Shown piece after piece: positions 45,823 to 59,663 of a DNA stretch of 64,000 nt (positions are counted from its first letter, which is position 1; every line of letters starts with the position of its first letter). This stretch comes from Neckera pumila (lineage: Eukaryota > Streptophyta > Bryopsida > Hypnales > Neckeraceae). The notes beneath the pieces are model-generated. The model did not search any database, was not told the origin of the DNA, and was given only the letters and a program-made list of their open reading frames with translations. The stretch spans positions 10,728,501-10,792,500 of the forward strand of contig OZ018411.1 of assembly GCA_963969595.1 (NCBI GenBank), written 5' to 3'. The translations under genes were made by a program, and so were the position numbers.

Positions 45823-46761
45823 TTAACCCCTAAAGTCCCAAGGCATTTTTCTGTCAAAATCAACTCAAAACTGCTAGTTTTGCTGCGTTCATCTAAGAGT
45901 AGAATAAAAGTAATTTTATTTGGAATCAAATCGTACGATCTCATACTTAACTTATTTCAAATCTTGTGGTAAAAATTTCATAAAGTTTGACCATACAGAT
46001 TAGAAGATATAAGCGTTCAGAGTTGGAAACGTTTTGATTTTTTGAATACTTATTTGCAATTTTAGATGACTTTGACTGCCATTCGTAAAAAATATTTTCA
46101 CTACAGACTTTGAATTTAATTTTTTTTCTGTTGAATAATTAAGTTGAGCGTCTAGGAAAAAAATTTCAAAAAAAATGCACTTGATTTTCATTCTTTAAAA
46201 AATTGTTAAGTAGAAGTAGGTCCAAGATTGAAAGAAAAATTAAATCGTCAATAGCTCTAAGATGGGATTATAACACTATATATAATCCTAGTGGTGAGAT
46301 TGTTTTAGCAAGCAAACTTAGCCTTGTCAAACAATTTTTTTTGAAAATTGCAAAAATTGCATTCAAAAATGAGTCTTAGAAGTTAATTTTTCAAGAAGAT
46401 GCTTTAATTGCCCAAAAAATAAGATTGTCCATAACTTTCACATAACAAATCCAAATGGGATGAATCAAAGCTTCCCATATAGATAAAAACATACTCTATG
46501 AGAAAATAATTTTAAAATGTTTTTTAAAATGTGTGAGAAGATTTATGCCTACTGTACCAACAAAAAGGACCTTTTGTGCCATAACTTTTGCTCCCGGGCA
46601 TCAATTGAAATAAAAATTATATTCCCATAAAGCTAATGTATTTTTCTATCTTCAAAAAAAGTTTCAAAAAATAATGATGAATATTGAAGCCGCAGTAACC
46701 TGCCCAAAATCCATTTTGTCCCCCGAGGGGACAATGGGGACAATGGGACTTTAGGGGTTAA
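45823..46761 (+). mobile_element. TTAA-type element, family B copy B2 (939 bp, best preserved)
   Basis: Both ends are intact: TTAACCCCTAAAGTCCC at 45823 and GGGACTTTAGGGGTTAA ending at 46761, a 17-bp perfect inverted repeat including TTAA. It is collinear with B1 and, reversed, with B3 and B4. No ORF over ~65 codons lies within it, so it is non-autonomous. It is the reference copy for the family. Confidence 0.85.
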
Positions 46762-47712
46762 TTAAATATTTGGCATCAATGCACCGACCCCACCCTACTG
46801 CTATAGTAGTAAGCTACAATTGATAGCAATACAGAAGATCATCTTGAACTTAAAAGGCCATAAAAATAATTGTTTTTTTTGCACAAATAGAAAGATTTCA
46901 AGGTTAAAGTGTCATGTAGGTGCATCTTTGAATTGCCATCAAAATCACTAAACTATTCACCTAAGGCTCTATTATTTTACAACCATATTGCACCATGTAT
47001 AAACTGACATTCCTTAGTGACTATTAACTCAAGGTTCTATTACTTTACATCCATGTTGCACCATGCGTAAAAGCATTTTTTAGTGACGGATTTCAAGTTA
47101 CATTGGTAACACCTCAAAAGACATGAGCACTTGTAGAAGGTAGATTTCACTGCATCAAACCTGGCTAAAAATTGGCCGAAGACCAAAAGAACTGCCTCTA
47201 TATTGATACAAAAATGGGTACAAAACGAATTGCAATGTCCACTAATTAAAATCACCAACCCTGGTCATCTGTCTTTTAACAAAGATTGCTGAGGGTTCCA
47301 ATCCATTGGGTGGGAGCCAGAACTTCCAGCAGTACAGGGATTATCGAAGGCAGTTGTACCTTTGGCCATGGATCGGGCGTGTACTATTCAATGAAGGACC
47401 AATAACAATTGTTAGAAACTTGTCAGAACAGGACCCTGCTCTATCCAACTACGTCAAAAACGGTGAAAAAGATTCGCGCTGTGCTGATCTCCACTAATTC
47501 ATTAAACTGTAAACTAGTTCGAACGACCTGCATTGGAGTGACAATTTCACCTTCTTAAACCACGTAAGGAGTTGTGAACATATGACAGAGATGTCATAAA
47601 CTCCCTAACCTATGTACCCTGTGACGAGTCTAAGATAGCAGCCAGTTCAAGAAAAATACCGAAGTTGGAACTTTTCCTTCGCTAGCACTGCCACATTACA
47701 GCATTGCAGCCG
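46762..47712 (-). other. 3' UTR/downstream region of SPIKE1
   Basis: Intermediate GC near the gene, becoming AT-rich towards 46.8 kb. ATTACTTTACATCCATGTTGCACCATG-like text (near 47040) repeats a copy near 46974, a ~65-bp duplication. No separate gene seen. A 63-codon plus-strand ORF at 47306 looks like chance. Confidence 0.45.
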
Positions 47713-50700
47713 TCACAACTCTGACAAAATGGCAGGAATGAAGTGTGAGAGCTCTGCTGTGAGAGATTGGAACCCAATCACAAGCTGCGAATGGAATTCT
47801 TGATCTTCTTCTCCTATAAGTCGCGCATGCATACGAATCGCTTTCTTGCACACAGCCATGAACTCCAGAAGTGCTGCAATGAGTTGCTGAAGTTCCTGGG
47901 AGCTCAGTCTTGTTGCAGGTTCTCCAGACAAGAAAGCAGCACACACCCCAAGTACACCACTGTTAACCTGCAAGATAACAAACGCATCATGAAAGCTGCA
48001 ATTTTGAAGGTTAAGGAAATAGTTAAGGAATTCATCACAATGAATGTTAAAGAATAATTAGTGGTAGCAATATAGAAAATCAGGAAAACACAATAATTCA
48101 CACAAAACCGTGTCCGATACAATTCAAATATATGCTAATTAAACGCTGCTCACTTCCAAGACTTACCTGCACTGCAACACTTCCTTGCAATATCCGTTGC
48201 AGACTTTGCAACCGAGGCAGGTGGTCACCTTCATTCAAACGGTGGTCATCAAGCTCCCGTGCTAAAGCAGCTGTACGGGTTTCAATCATGCCTATAGCAT
48301 TCTCAATTGGCGAAAATTCCCGGGACTCTGACTTGACTACAGTTAAACGATTCACAAGGGCAGGGAAAGGACCCTCTGTCCATAACACTGTGCGTCTTTT
48401 CCATTGATCCTCTAAACCTCCTTGCGACCTGCCATTCTTCGTGAAGGGGGTATCGAACAGGAACCGATTGAAAACCCGAGCACTCACTGGTGCTGTCGGT
48501 TTACAAGATTTTCTCTCTCGTCTACACTCTAAGTCTTCATCTTCCGTCACAGGTTCAACGGATGTAATTTGCATGTAGCATATCTCTGGTTGAAGGTCTT
48601 CGACATTCACTTGCCGAGAATCAGGTATAATATGCAAAGACTGCTTCCCCTCCATCACTCTTGGCTCATAAATATTCCCCAAGCTTCTCATTATATCTCC
48701 TAGTCGCACGTCCCTTGCCTCTCTATAAACATATTCCTTGCAATTTAGACTGGCAAAACTTTTACCATAGAAACCCACACGGTAGTAAGTGGCATCTGAG
48801 AAAGGGATTGGATTAGACTCCTGCTCTACAATGGCTTCATAAATGCTGGTCAAATTAGTGTGGCACTTTGAGAGCTGTCCATAAGCACGCCTTGCTTTAT
48901 GAACAGGGATGATAAGCTCCAAAATGCCTGAACAAGATCAGCAGCAAATGATAGCATCAGTATTCCCCAAAATGCATACTGAGCCAATTAACAAAGCTCA
49001 ACATCCAATAACCAGAGAAAGTGCCAGTCTTACCAGCACAAAAGTGAAAAAGCTCGGCCTGGACAAAAAGTTTGTTAGCAAGCTGGAGATATTTCACAGC
49101 TGATTCCACTGTGAGCTTAGATGAACCATAGCCTTCTATTTCAGCACTTGCAGCTTCACCAAAGCTTGCACCAGTAAGCATTGGGCATATTTTTCGAAGA
49201 GCATCAACATGTTCCTTACCCCACATCAATTCTCCTTTACCTACTATAGCCTGTACAGTCAAATACAAACAGTTTGTTACGAGCACACTATATGACAGAA
49301 ACATGAAACTATCAAGAGAAAGCAAACCTCAGAAAACCAAACTACACCCAAATCCCTACAATGGGGACAATGCATATTTCACAACACGTCGAAAAACGTA
49401 GCAGAAATTGATGACAATTTCTGTCATCCTGGATAACAGCTTACAAGTACAAATACCTGCATAATGACACCTGCAACAGCAACCGCACATTGAGCAGCTT
49501 CTGCATAAGACTGATTGCCCTGATGAACTTCACAAAGGTAAAGAAGCCACATAATATGTAGGTCCGGGACATTAGAGTACGCCCTGGCAAGACCATAGTA
49601 TGCCTCTGCAGTGGCATACTTGTCGGTGGTCACAACTTCAGGACCCTGCACCAAATCAGAACAGGGTATGAGGCACAAGTGCACCTTTCTGACTTTGGAG
49701 AGTCATAGAACCGTCCAGAGACAAACAACAGATAGGAACAATAAATAGTCAAGTATTTTGATCTTCAACCAGGTAGTACTCCAAGGAATTGCCAGATCCA
49801 GACTTGACAAAGTCCCATAAAAAAACACAAAAAGATGAGAAACCATCACAGAAATTTCCAATTTCACGAAAAAAGACAGCTGGAGTACCAGTAGAGCATG
49901 TCCAACAGCAGCCTCAACAGCCTTTAGCAAAGTGCTGGAAAGCTCGGTCACCACTGCCCAGCTCCAGTTCTGATCACATCCTCCTGGCATCGCCGTGAGT
50001 GTATTTTCAGGAAGGCCACATTCTCGAAGAAGATCTGAACTGATGTTCTCCTGGGAAATCTGTCTCAGCGATCTGCGAAGGCGCTGAGATTCACCACTTT
50101 CTTCCAAGGATCCATCCATTCGATGCTGTGTTACTTGAACATCCGACATAAGCTCCGATAATGTGATTGTGAGCAGTACGCGCAGACGAGAGAGGCCTTG
50201 AAAAAAATGAAAAGCAGTCTGCAGAAAGTTGAAATGAGTTGGCAATAACAGAATGAAATAGCTTCACGATAAACAAGTCACTAAAACACTAAGCTTGCAA
50301 CCTATGTTAAAGCTGAAACTTCAGGGTGTAAAAATACTTGCGTACTACAGCTCTTTCTAGAAGATCATTAATCGTGCATTAGAAGATGCTATGAAAGCAA
50401 AGAGGTATTTTATTAAACTTACTCGCACAAGAATTTGGAGACCCACAACAGCTCGTTTTCGAATAGATTCATTACGAAAAACTCCCAGCCGTAATAGATG
50501 AAACGCAACTTGCTTTAGAAACCTGTCGTTTTCACGACTCATTAGAGTAACTCCGTGTTGACTAAACAAATTGTTGAATACAGGTAAGAAAGCCTTCCAA
50601 AAGGGTAGAGGCTGACTGCGCCCTAGAAATCCAACTACAATGCTGGTGATGCAATCAAGCCTGATGTAATCGGTAGCAACAGCTTGGCTTGATGTGGCCT

Positions 50701-53700
50701 CCATAAATTTCTCAAGGATTTCGAGAAGTTGGAGCATAACTGAAGCACTAAGATTCTCTTCCCACAGCTCCTGAAACATTAATCGCATCAACAGAAGAAT
50801 AAATGGTAGTTTGTAGTGCAAGACCCATTTCGTACTTCAGAGGACAAGCAGCATTTATAATTCACATAAACAGAAGCGCAAGAGGACAACAAAGAGCCCT
50901 ACAGACCAGTTTCTGCCGCAGCATGGGATGTAAGCTCTCTTTAAGGGGTCTGCCTCCCCCTCTTCCAGCCGATTGAGCTTGTGCCAACGCTTCACGCAAA
51001 GAGTGCGGCTGGCTTGGGCTGCTTGAACTGTTAGAAATTGGGCTTACCCTTTTCCAGAGTGTGCCGGTGTCTGGACTCACCTGTGGCACTATCCACTGAG
51101 CACCTGGAGAACTCTTTGTAAGCTGCAACAAATTAAGGAAACGATTTAAGATACTCTACAAACGTCGTTTTCACTGTACGTCAAATTTGAAGTGAAATGA
51201 TCGGAGTAAATCGACCAGAAGGAAATCCTCAAGCACTGAACTTCAGGGCATGAAGAGAGGACATTCCATTGCATATGCCGTGATTCTAGCATACACAAAT
51301 GTAAAATAGTGGGAACTTTGTAAGACTAAATAATGATAGAAAAATACTTCAACATCGAGGAGACAGATCGTCAGGATTTGTACAATCATCCTGATGAATA
51401 AACGTACCCTGACATCTTGTCGTGAGGCTTCAGCTAGAAACTGATTGACGGCAGGAGAAAGCTTCTCAGAATATTGGAGGGGTCCTTCTCCTTGCTCATT
51501 TGCAGGCATTGCACCCATTAAGCCATCGGCTCCTGCTTTCTTATACTGCAAACGTGAACGCATTTATCAACAGTCTGCAAATTCAGATTGATAAAAGAAA
51601 GTTGCATATTCAGAGTCTATTTTCAGTCAACTGACCGTTCTCTGACAATGATATCCAATGAAGCATCAATATCAAAAGAACAATTAGGGGTCCAAAGTCT
51701 TTTCAGCTCTACATTAATAATCAATTATAATCGTTGATGCTGATATATTACGCTAAATATATGAACAGTAAATGTCAACATCAAAGCCCAACCTCAAAAA
51801 GCTCTTGGCACTCTTCAAGGAGTTTGAAAAACAGTCTTGTTCGAGCAACGTTTTGCTGCCAAGCCTTCACAAGAGAAGCGTCATCCAAGTAGCGCAAAAT
51901 GTGGAGCACACACACCAAGGATTCACGTTTCTCCATTGAGCTCAAGCCATAAAATACCGGCATCTCGTCCAAAATCTGTCATGGCAAGTCCAACAAAGAT
52001 TCTTATATGTTGACTAGGTTGATATAAAGCAGAAAATTTATTACATCGCCTGTGTGACAAAGGATTCAGATATACGAGGCATCACTGCTAGTTATGTGCT
52101 GGAGTGAAGCACTCTAGAAAAAAAGATACTTCATTCTAACCAGATTGGTGCGTATCTCAAAAGTCCTACCTGCTAGATTTAGATTACTGAGATACTGCAT
52201 GAAATAAAAGAGAACAATGCATTTCAGCTTACCAGTCCAACCAAAGCAAAGTAACGCTGTGAAATGTACAATTTATCGTCCAGTGTTTGGTACCGTGCGT
52301 CATACTCATGCTTGCACAAGAGCTGTACAAATATTCGACATGCCTAGAAAGGAGAGAAAAAAGAAACACAACACGAAGTTAGATCTCGTAAATGCAAGCA
52401 CATTGATGGTTCCAGTAAAACCTTTGTCAACTCAGCATGAGGGGCAATGCGTAAGATGTCGCACAATCCATGAGAGTCTTCAAATTTCACAGTTATCCAG
52501 TGGATATTGACCAACATAATCAAAATAGTGCAAGTTTACAGCTAATTATCAAGCCCGTTGTTCACCTTAGCCTTTAAGGCTGGGTCTTCATGGTCCCAAG
52601 TGATGAATAGCTCCTGCATCAAGAGCGAAGCCAAGTAATTCCTGCCATTACCACATATCAGTTCAATTCATAGCACAGTAAGTCTATTAATCAAATTTGA
52701 CACAAGCCAGAACGCAAGTCTTTTCATCTGGTGACACGAGCCAAATGGAACAAATTGTCAGAGGATGTCACAGTCTTCCAGTCACGCCAAATACATATCA
52801 TTGCCGCATGTTCACAAGCGCGAGCGCATCCAACGTCAGTCCGGGTACAAAACAATTAGCGAGTGAACATGAATTACGACTACAAGGGTACGCTTCAGTA
52901 GGTACCAGTGTAAAGAAGAGGATTTCAAATAACGAACCTCTCTGTAGGATCTCTGCCAGGCATTTCAACGAATAAGTCGTGATCACAGATGATACGGAGA
53001 AAACTAAGTTTGTATTCATGAACTGTTGACTGACAAACTCCTGAAAATTTGTTGAAGTAGAGCGCAACCTGCAAATGCACCAGAAATCAGCCTGTCAATG
53101 CGAAGGTATGATCCACACGTGTCAACGGTGGTTGAATTATAGTATATGAAATGCAAACCATATGAATAAACCACACTGGATATTTTTTTCACCATGGATT
53201 GATTATCAGATCCTCGTACACTTCAGAATTAGCACGCCATAGCAAGACACAACCTGTTCTGTCATTCTCTGCTTAGAAAACAATTGCCAATGAAAACGTC
53301 TCCAGGTGGCACTGTCATTGTTTGTTGAGTTTTAAACATTCAGAAATAAACAACAAAGAGTTTAATGGTTGATTGACTCACTAACTCAAAAACTTGCCGT
53401 GGTTCAATGACAGAGAGAAGATCGTAGCAGAAAAAGCCCAAACTACTATTAAGTTTCTTGGCAAGGTATAAGCCTTTCTTTCCTCGCTCCTGGACCTCCG
53501 TCAGCAAACAATCATACAGCTGCCCGATACTTTTAAAGACCTCATCATTGAGCTGCAACGGCGGCAACTCTTCACCTGAAAACAAATTATTCAGATAATC
53601 TTCAGAGGATCTTCAATTTACGAGGTACTCACCTCCGTCAAAGATGAAAACAATAGATGGCATGCCCTTGGCATTCGTATAGAGTTCGAAAACCTCATTT

Positions 53701-56700
53701 CCCAGATTATGCCAAACGATCTAATTCAATATGTCAAGCTTATGGTCACTTTCACTAACAGCTAGGAGGTGATGAGACGGGAACAAACCTGGAGGAAGAG
53801 CCTCGCAATAAGTACGAGACTGCTCAAGTGCCATTGACTTTACGATCAACTCAAGGAAGACCCAAGCCATGGACAAGACATCGTCATAAACAGGTCCGAC
53901 TCTGTAGCCTTTAGCCTGCATTACAACAACGTTGTTATAATAATCACCCAAAGCCACAACATTCTGAAGAAAAATAAATTCCCTGGGCTTGAGATATGTA
54001 CCTTGCTCCGAGCAAGGCTGCGCCAAACGCTGCAGAGACCTGGATACACAGGATCATGGCGCCCACCAAAATCATCGAAGGCAAAATCCAAGTAATGAAC
54101 AAGATAGCGATTACGCTCAGCTCCATCTGAAGTTTCTCCTTGAACCCTGCAAACAGATAAGCAATTCAGAGATCAGAGCAAAATTTAAGTGCATAAACTT
54201 GAATCAGAGCTCCATACAAATTTGTTACAGGTTTGTGGAGCGGAAGTACCTGGTGATGATATTGACCATTGATCGGAATGCAGCAACCTAAAAAGGACAT
54301 TGAAGAAGTAGGAGCAAACATACAAATGTTAGTTGAAGATTTATTGAAGTATTTTAGTTCAACGCTTCGAAATTTAAGACGTATATCAGAAATCCCTTCC
54401 TAGAGACTTTTCACGATAAAGACAAACTGCAAGATTCAGCCTAATAGTTCAACCAGCTAGACAACGCAGTACAGCTACGAAAGTCAATAGAAATACTAGA
54501 CAAATATACTTTCTAGTTTATCTGCCGAAACAAAACAAAACACAAAATAGCCCGAAAACTAGGAAACACCTGTAATGTTTCACCCCCATCACCGATCATT
54601 CGAAGCAGCATGTTGAGACAGGGTTCAAGGAACTGGAGCATCGATGAAGCTTCGACATTCTTCAATGCATTAATTGCCTATAAGTCAGAATATAGCAAGA
54701 CACTTGGTTCAGTATCAACTATAAAGTGACCGTGTCGTCTTAGATATATCAAACAATCAACTATTTCAAAGATATCCCTGCAAATGTGCAGAGACTGAAC
54801 GTTCTTCAGATTCAGGTACATCCTAGAATTCCAACAACCTCAGAACCAAAATCACAGGCAGAACGAGGAACGTACATCATAAAATCATCAACGTTTTATG
54901 CTACGTCAGTGACATTCTATACTAAAGTCTTGAACAACGCACCTCCATGAGCTCATTTCCCCAGGGAGTTGTCCGCAAAATATGACGATCGTACTCGGCG
55001 AAAAAATCTCGTATCCTCTCATTGACGGGATAAAGAGAGGAACACAAACGGGACCGTAATTTAAATACTGTTCTGCCATCATCGAGGTATTCCAACCTAT
55101 CCTGCACTACACAGAAGGTCGTGCGTCAATGACCACTCTTCAGTAGTTGAGACGCTGTAGTGATACGATGAATATGTGAAGAACAAGTAAAGGGAATGAA
55201 AAAATTACATAGAGCATGCTTGCAGTGTAAGAAACGCGACGCAACTTACCTTCACATTATCTTGCAAGTAGTTTGGATACAGCTCCTTCGCAATTGGAAG
55301 GGTACCATCCAACCGAATCACCCTGCAACACATTCCACGCGAAAAGGTGAGCAAACACACTAGCATTCAATAAGGAACATTAATCCATCAAAGGCTCAAA
55401 TACATGATCACACATCTAGCTGTTAGATGCTCAAACCCCTAGCTAAAGCCAACCCCATGAGATGATTCTTGAGCACTGCTCTAAGATGCATGAGAACGCC
55501 AGCCGAAATATAATGAGGAAAATCCTCACACTGCAAAAACTCAGTATAGAGCAGAAATGCAGGTACAACGAATGACCAAGACAAACCTACTAGTGAAGCA
55601 AACTTAAACAAACGCAACTGAACAAGACAAATTCTTATTGGTAATATGTGAGATAGGGAAACTTACTGAGAGGCAAATAAGAGTGGAAGCACAGCGTAAC
55701 CTACTACCACCTGCAATACAGCCGAAACAAAGTCAAACGCAATTCAAGTAGCATTGGCGATATAAAAAAATAGTGAAATAAAAGCAAATAGTAGCATAGT
55801 AACATACTGGCTTTGGCGCTTCGAGTTTCATTTGAAGGTCCACATGGAAGAATGTGAAAAGCAGATGGTGTTCTGGAGCCAGACAGGCAGGAAGTTGAAC
55901 TTTAAATTCATCATGGAAGTGCGCTGTCTTAGTATTAGCATCAATCTGGGAGTGTGCATATTTTTGCATTGAGCTGTCGGCGTCCCTCGGATAAAGAGCC
56001 TGTTTTGTGCAACTTGTCAAAAGCAGCTAAACCATAACTGACATCAACATCAAAAAATCCTTATAACCATCACACTATGAAAAATGGATTCTCCTAACTT
56101 GGTTGGAAACCGTACCTCGAGGGGTGGTTTCCGAATATCGCTATCGTCCTTTCGGAGCTCTAATCGTATAAACATGTTCCGCTTCCGGTTAAGATTTACA
56201 GACTGGGGATAAACATACAGGCAGTGTAACAGCTGGGGAAACGGTTCAGGTTTTGGACCCAGTCGAAATTCGACAGCACGAAACTGTCACATCCACATGC
56301 GAAAGTACATGATTAGATGCACATCTGACCGCTTCTATTGGACGAAACAGGTTGTGAATCACTACATCCCAAAAGTGCTTCAATCTCCTTAAATATAACC
56401 AAAGAACACTAACAAAAGAGCGAAGAAGAAGCTATTGCAGTATCAAATTGAAACCTCAGAATGAATTTAATTCTAAGGTCATCATTCAATCTATATATAA
56501 ATTTGGGTCTGTTAGTGGAGGAAGTCCTTGGATTTTGTAAGAAAATACCTCCGATCGTCCCAGTTCAAGACTACTTCCACTGCCTGAACGCAAATCACGA
56601 TGTCCAGGGCTACTTTTTTGATGACCATTATATAGCGACTTTGTAAACTCAAGGCCTTGAGTGGAGCGCCCTGACATCGAAGCTCCTCCTAATGAACGAG

Positions 56701-59663
56701 AATCCGCATCAAAAGAGCCATTACTGAAACTGCCCGATTCAGAGATGCAGTCCACCTCATGATCATCATTGCACAGCCTTTCAATTTCAAGCCGCAGAGT
56801 TGCCTTCACTGGCTTGTGCACTTTGCGCTTAGGGTCCTGAAAAAATGAAAAAAAATCCATCAAATCACTAAACCATCTACATATCTTAAAAGTCAGGGCT
56901 ACCGAGGTATTCAATTTAAAGAGCAGTAATCAAACACACTCTCTTCAACTATTGATGCCCATTTTCCTTTCAAACAGGGGTCACACTAATGCGACCTAAA
57001 ACTCTCTTCCCCTGCTGTCTGATACTGGAAGTGAAAATGTAAAGCATACCTGAAGCATCTCATCTGTATAATTCTCTTTTACACGATGAAGGCCTGGGAC
57101 ATCAACCAGAACTGGAACGGTGGCAGATTCCGTCTTTGAGTCGGCGATTAGCCTACCGTCCGGATCGAGTGATGCCTCCATAAGCGCCGACCCCAAGATG
57201 CCTGGAGGCAATGGACTGCTTGTAGGAGATGACGAGAATCCACCCACGCCTCCGGTTACATTTGCGTCAAACAATGCTACAGTTGCCCAGGCGAAAGGTT
57301 CACGGAACGGCATCACTCTGGCCCATACTTGCAGTTTTTGCTTCTCTCTTTCTGTCAGATGTACCTTCAAATAGCAAAACCAGCTGATATTAATCAACCC
57401 CAGACCCGTGCCAAATCTGTGCATCTTGAATACCAAACTAATAACGAACATAAATCAAGAGGCTTATTTAGCAGCAAATTGAAGTTTGACACCCTGCCTT
57501 AAAAATAGCAAATTTTATTAAGAAGGTTCATGTCCAATGACTAGAAAGGGGCAGCTTCAGCTGCGTACGCCATATGTCTAGCATACAAGGCTCAGACTAA
57601 TATCATGGTATTGAATTAAATTTGACAGTGAAGAGTCACCATCTGTTTCATTTGAAAATAATAATGATTGTGATACAATATCATGTGAGCCGACGTGCAC
57701 AGATAGTGGGAAGAACATTTTTCACAGTTTCCACACATTTCGGAACCCACAGAGCAAACTCACAGGTTCTTTGCGCGTGTAGACAGAAGGGGTAACACCT
57801 CCTTCTTCTGTGACGTGCTTCTCAAGTTCTATCAACAAGCAAACTGCTGGTGACGGTGCCTCGAGTGAAAAAATGGCTCTCCGTTGGTAACCACCAGCCT
57901 CCTGTATATACAATGTGTATAAAACAGCTCATCAAAGTGATCTTGCAAGGGTGATGATGTCGTTGGTGAAGTCACACAAGTGTAAATACAACCGCAACAC
58001 AAGAACTGAGAATACAATCAAGTCTTACATCTTGAAACTCTGCAGGTAAGCATCGAAAGTGAAAATCCTCAGAGAGTTTTTCCCGCTTCTCTCGGTGATA
58101 CAGACACACCGTACCATACCATGGCTCTGCATGATGCAACGTTCATATCAAGCAACAACGATAACCTTCAAAGTTGATTGTAAGCAGCATCGGACTGATT
58201 GCGAACAACCACAAGGACTTTGTGAAGAAAATCTTACCAACAAGACCAGCCAGAATGTTCAAAGACACGACCTTCACAGAAATCCTCATCCCGCCACTGT
58301 GATCATCAAATGTTGAGTTCATTTAGCGAGGCAATACATGCTCAGGTGTCTCCTTTGAAAGTCTCCGCTCGAATAGCTTCCAAATTCTCAAGGAGAAATG
58401 TCAACAAGCAGATAGGAAGTAAAACGAAACATACGTTACGTTTAAAGACTGGATCAGAATCACATATATGTGAGCAAAATAAACACATTAAAATTTGGAT
58501 CTCAAGCAAGTTCAAAATTCAGCTCAGAAGACCTCAGTGACAGTGCTGATGGAATCTCTGGTGTCCTGTGACCAAACACAGACGCCCGCGCTACACGCCA
58601 ATTGAAAACTGGCTCATAGGGAGGAAGCGACCCCCCACCATAGTGCTGCATACATCACACGGTATCTCTTCGTTCAGTGCTGCATGTAAGAAATCGAAGA
58701 ACAAGTATCACAGAATCTAACCCACCAAAAACGCCTGAAACACCCACACACAGCCAAAGACCAGAACATAAGTGACCCTCTTCACAGATGAAATCATAAC
58801 TCCAATGTTCAGCGAGAGGGTCATTGGACCTTCGGTGCTCTTGCAACGGTTGAATCTGGAAAATCACTTGCTGTTGATCTGCCAGAAAATCGCCCAGAAA
58901 ATAATCCTCCCGAATATCTCCCAGAAGTTGTTGGATCTTCATCATCCGTGGCGTCTCCATGCCTTCCAAGCCTTATGTTTGACAGGCGCAGCTCTATAAA
59001 CATAAAACATGATTATTAGCAGAGTAGGCTGCACATCAAGTACATTGCAATGCCAAAAAAAGAAAGAAGATGATCTCTTGAAATGAGAATCGTACATCAC
59101 AATACGCTCCAATAGCCCTTACTTACATTGACATGGAAATGGGACCGTCAATGCACAGGATACTGACCTGTCTCTACATCTGTGTCAGGTCCTTCGAAGA
59201 TCTGATTTTCAAATATGGGAGGTGGCACACTTTCAAAGTGTCCATACTTAAGTTCATCCTTCACCCAATCTGCAGTGTGACTTTGAAGCAGCTCCTTCAG
59301 ATGTGGCCATGGCTCCACGTTGCCATTCAACTGTCAGCATTGAAGTGAAATAGCACAAATGATAATTAATCATCAACAGGCCTAGAGAATCGTTAGGAGT
59401 TTAGCTTCCATCAAAGATAGCATTGAAGCTGCGTAAACTTACAACGGCACCGAAGTAATAGATGCAACTATTGCTAACCGACAAACTTGCAGATAAGCCT
59501 CACGGATGGTGAATTCACAACATGAAAAGATGATACAGAGAATCCATATCCAAGCAATGAAGTGAATCTGAGTACTCACCAAGGGCTCAAGGTCTGTTGA
59601 CTGCCCTGAGTAAGGATGTGGGAAACGCCTAAACCGCTGCCCACTCAAGGCAATCTCACCCAT
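47713..59663 (-). CDS. SPK1: SPIKE1-like DOCK-family guanine nucleotide exchange factor (1,874 aa, 31 exons)
   Basis: Plant DOCK/CZH RhoGEF that activates ROP GTPases upstream of SCAR/WAVE-ARP2/3 actin assembly and cell shape. Exons (5' to 3'): 59663-59580, 59330-59168, 58993-58830, 58645-58533, 58296-58238, 58126-58029, 57901-57764, 57364-57050, 56836-56549, 56283-56116, 55999-55808, 55710-55667, 55322-55250, 55101-54943, 54677-54570, 54287-54250, 54146-54002, 53915-53789, 53575-53382, 53068-52938, 52641-52566, 52343-52233, 51975-51793, 51545-51408, 51122-50907, 50770-50423, 50218-49889, 49645-49457, 49250-49034, 48927-48167 and 47967-47713. All introns are GT-AG, all phases agree, and the total is 5,625 bp. 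The DHR1/C2 region starts near residue 475 (LLHCLYVYP, LELRKDD). The central helical region carries LCSSLYPVNERIRDF and AKGYRVGPVYDDVLSMAW. DHR2 covers about 1440-1874 (PDLHIMWLLYLCEVHQ, DATYYRVGFYG, RVFNRFLFDTPF, DHLPRLQSLQRILQGSVAVQ) and ends LSEL. The least certain border is the exon-3 donor (AAG|GTCCAA). Confidence 0.94.

Noticed and set aside
53630..53720. Possible additional SPIKE1 exon between 53789 and 53575
   Set aside because: The direct junction completes the Gly codon and continues the conserved block. The intervening stretch is open by chance but is not needed.
55423..55617. ORF inside the SPIKE1 region as an extra exon
   Set aside because: Exon 12 (55710-55667) joins in phase directly to exon 13 (55322-55250) and matches the expected spacing of the family. 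Including the ORF would break phase.
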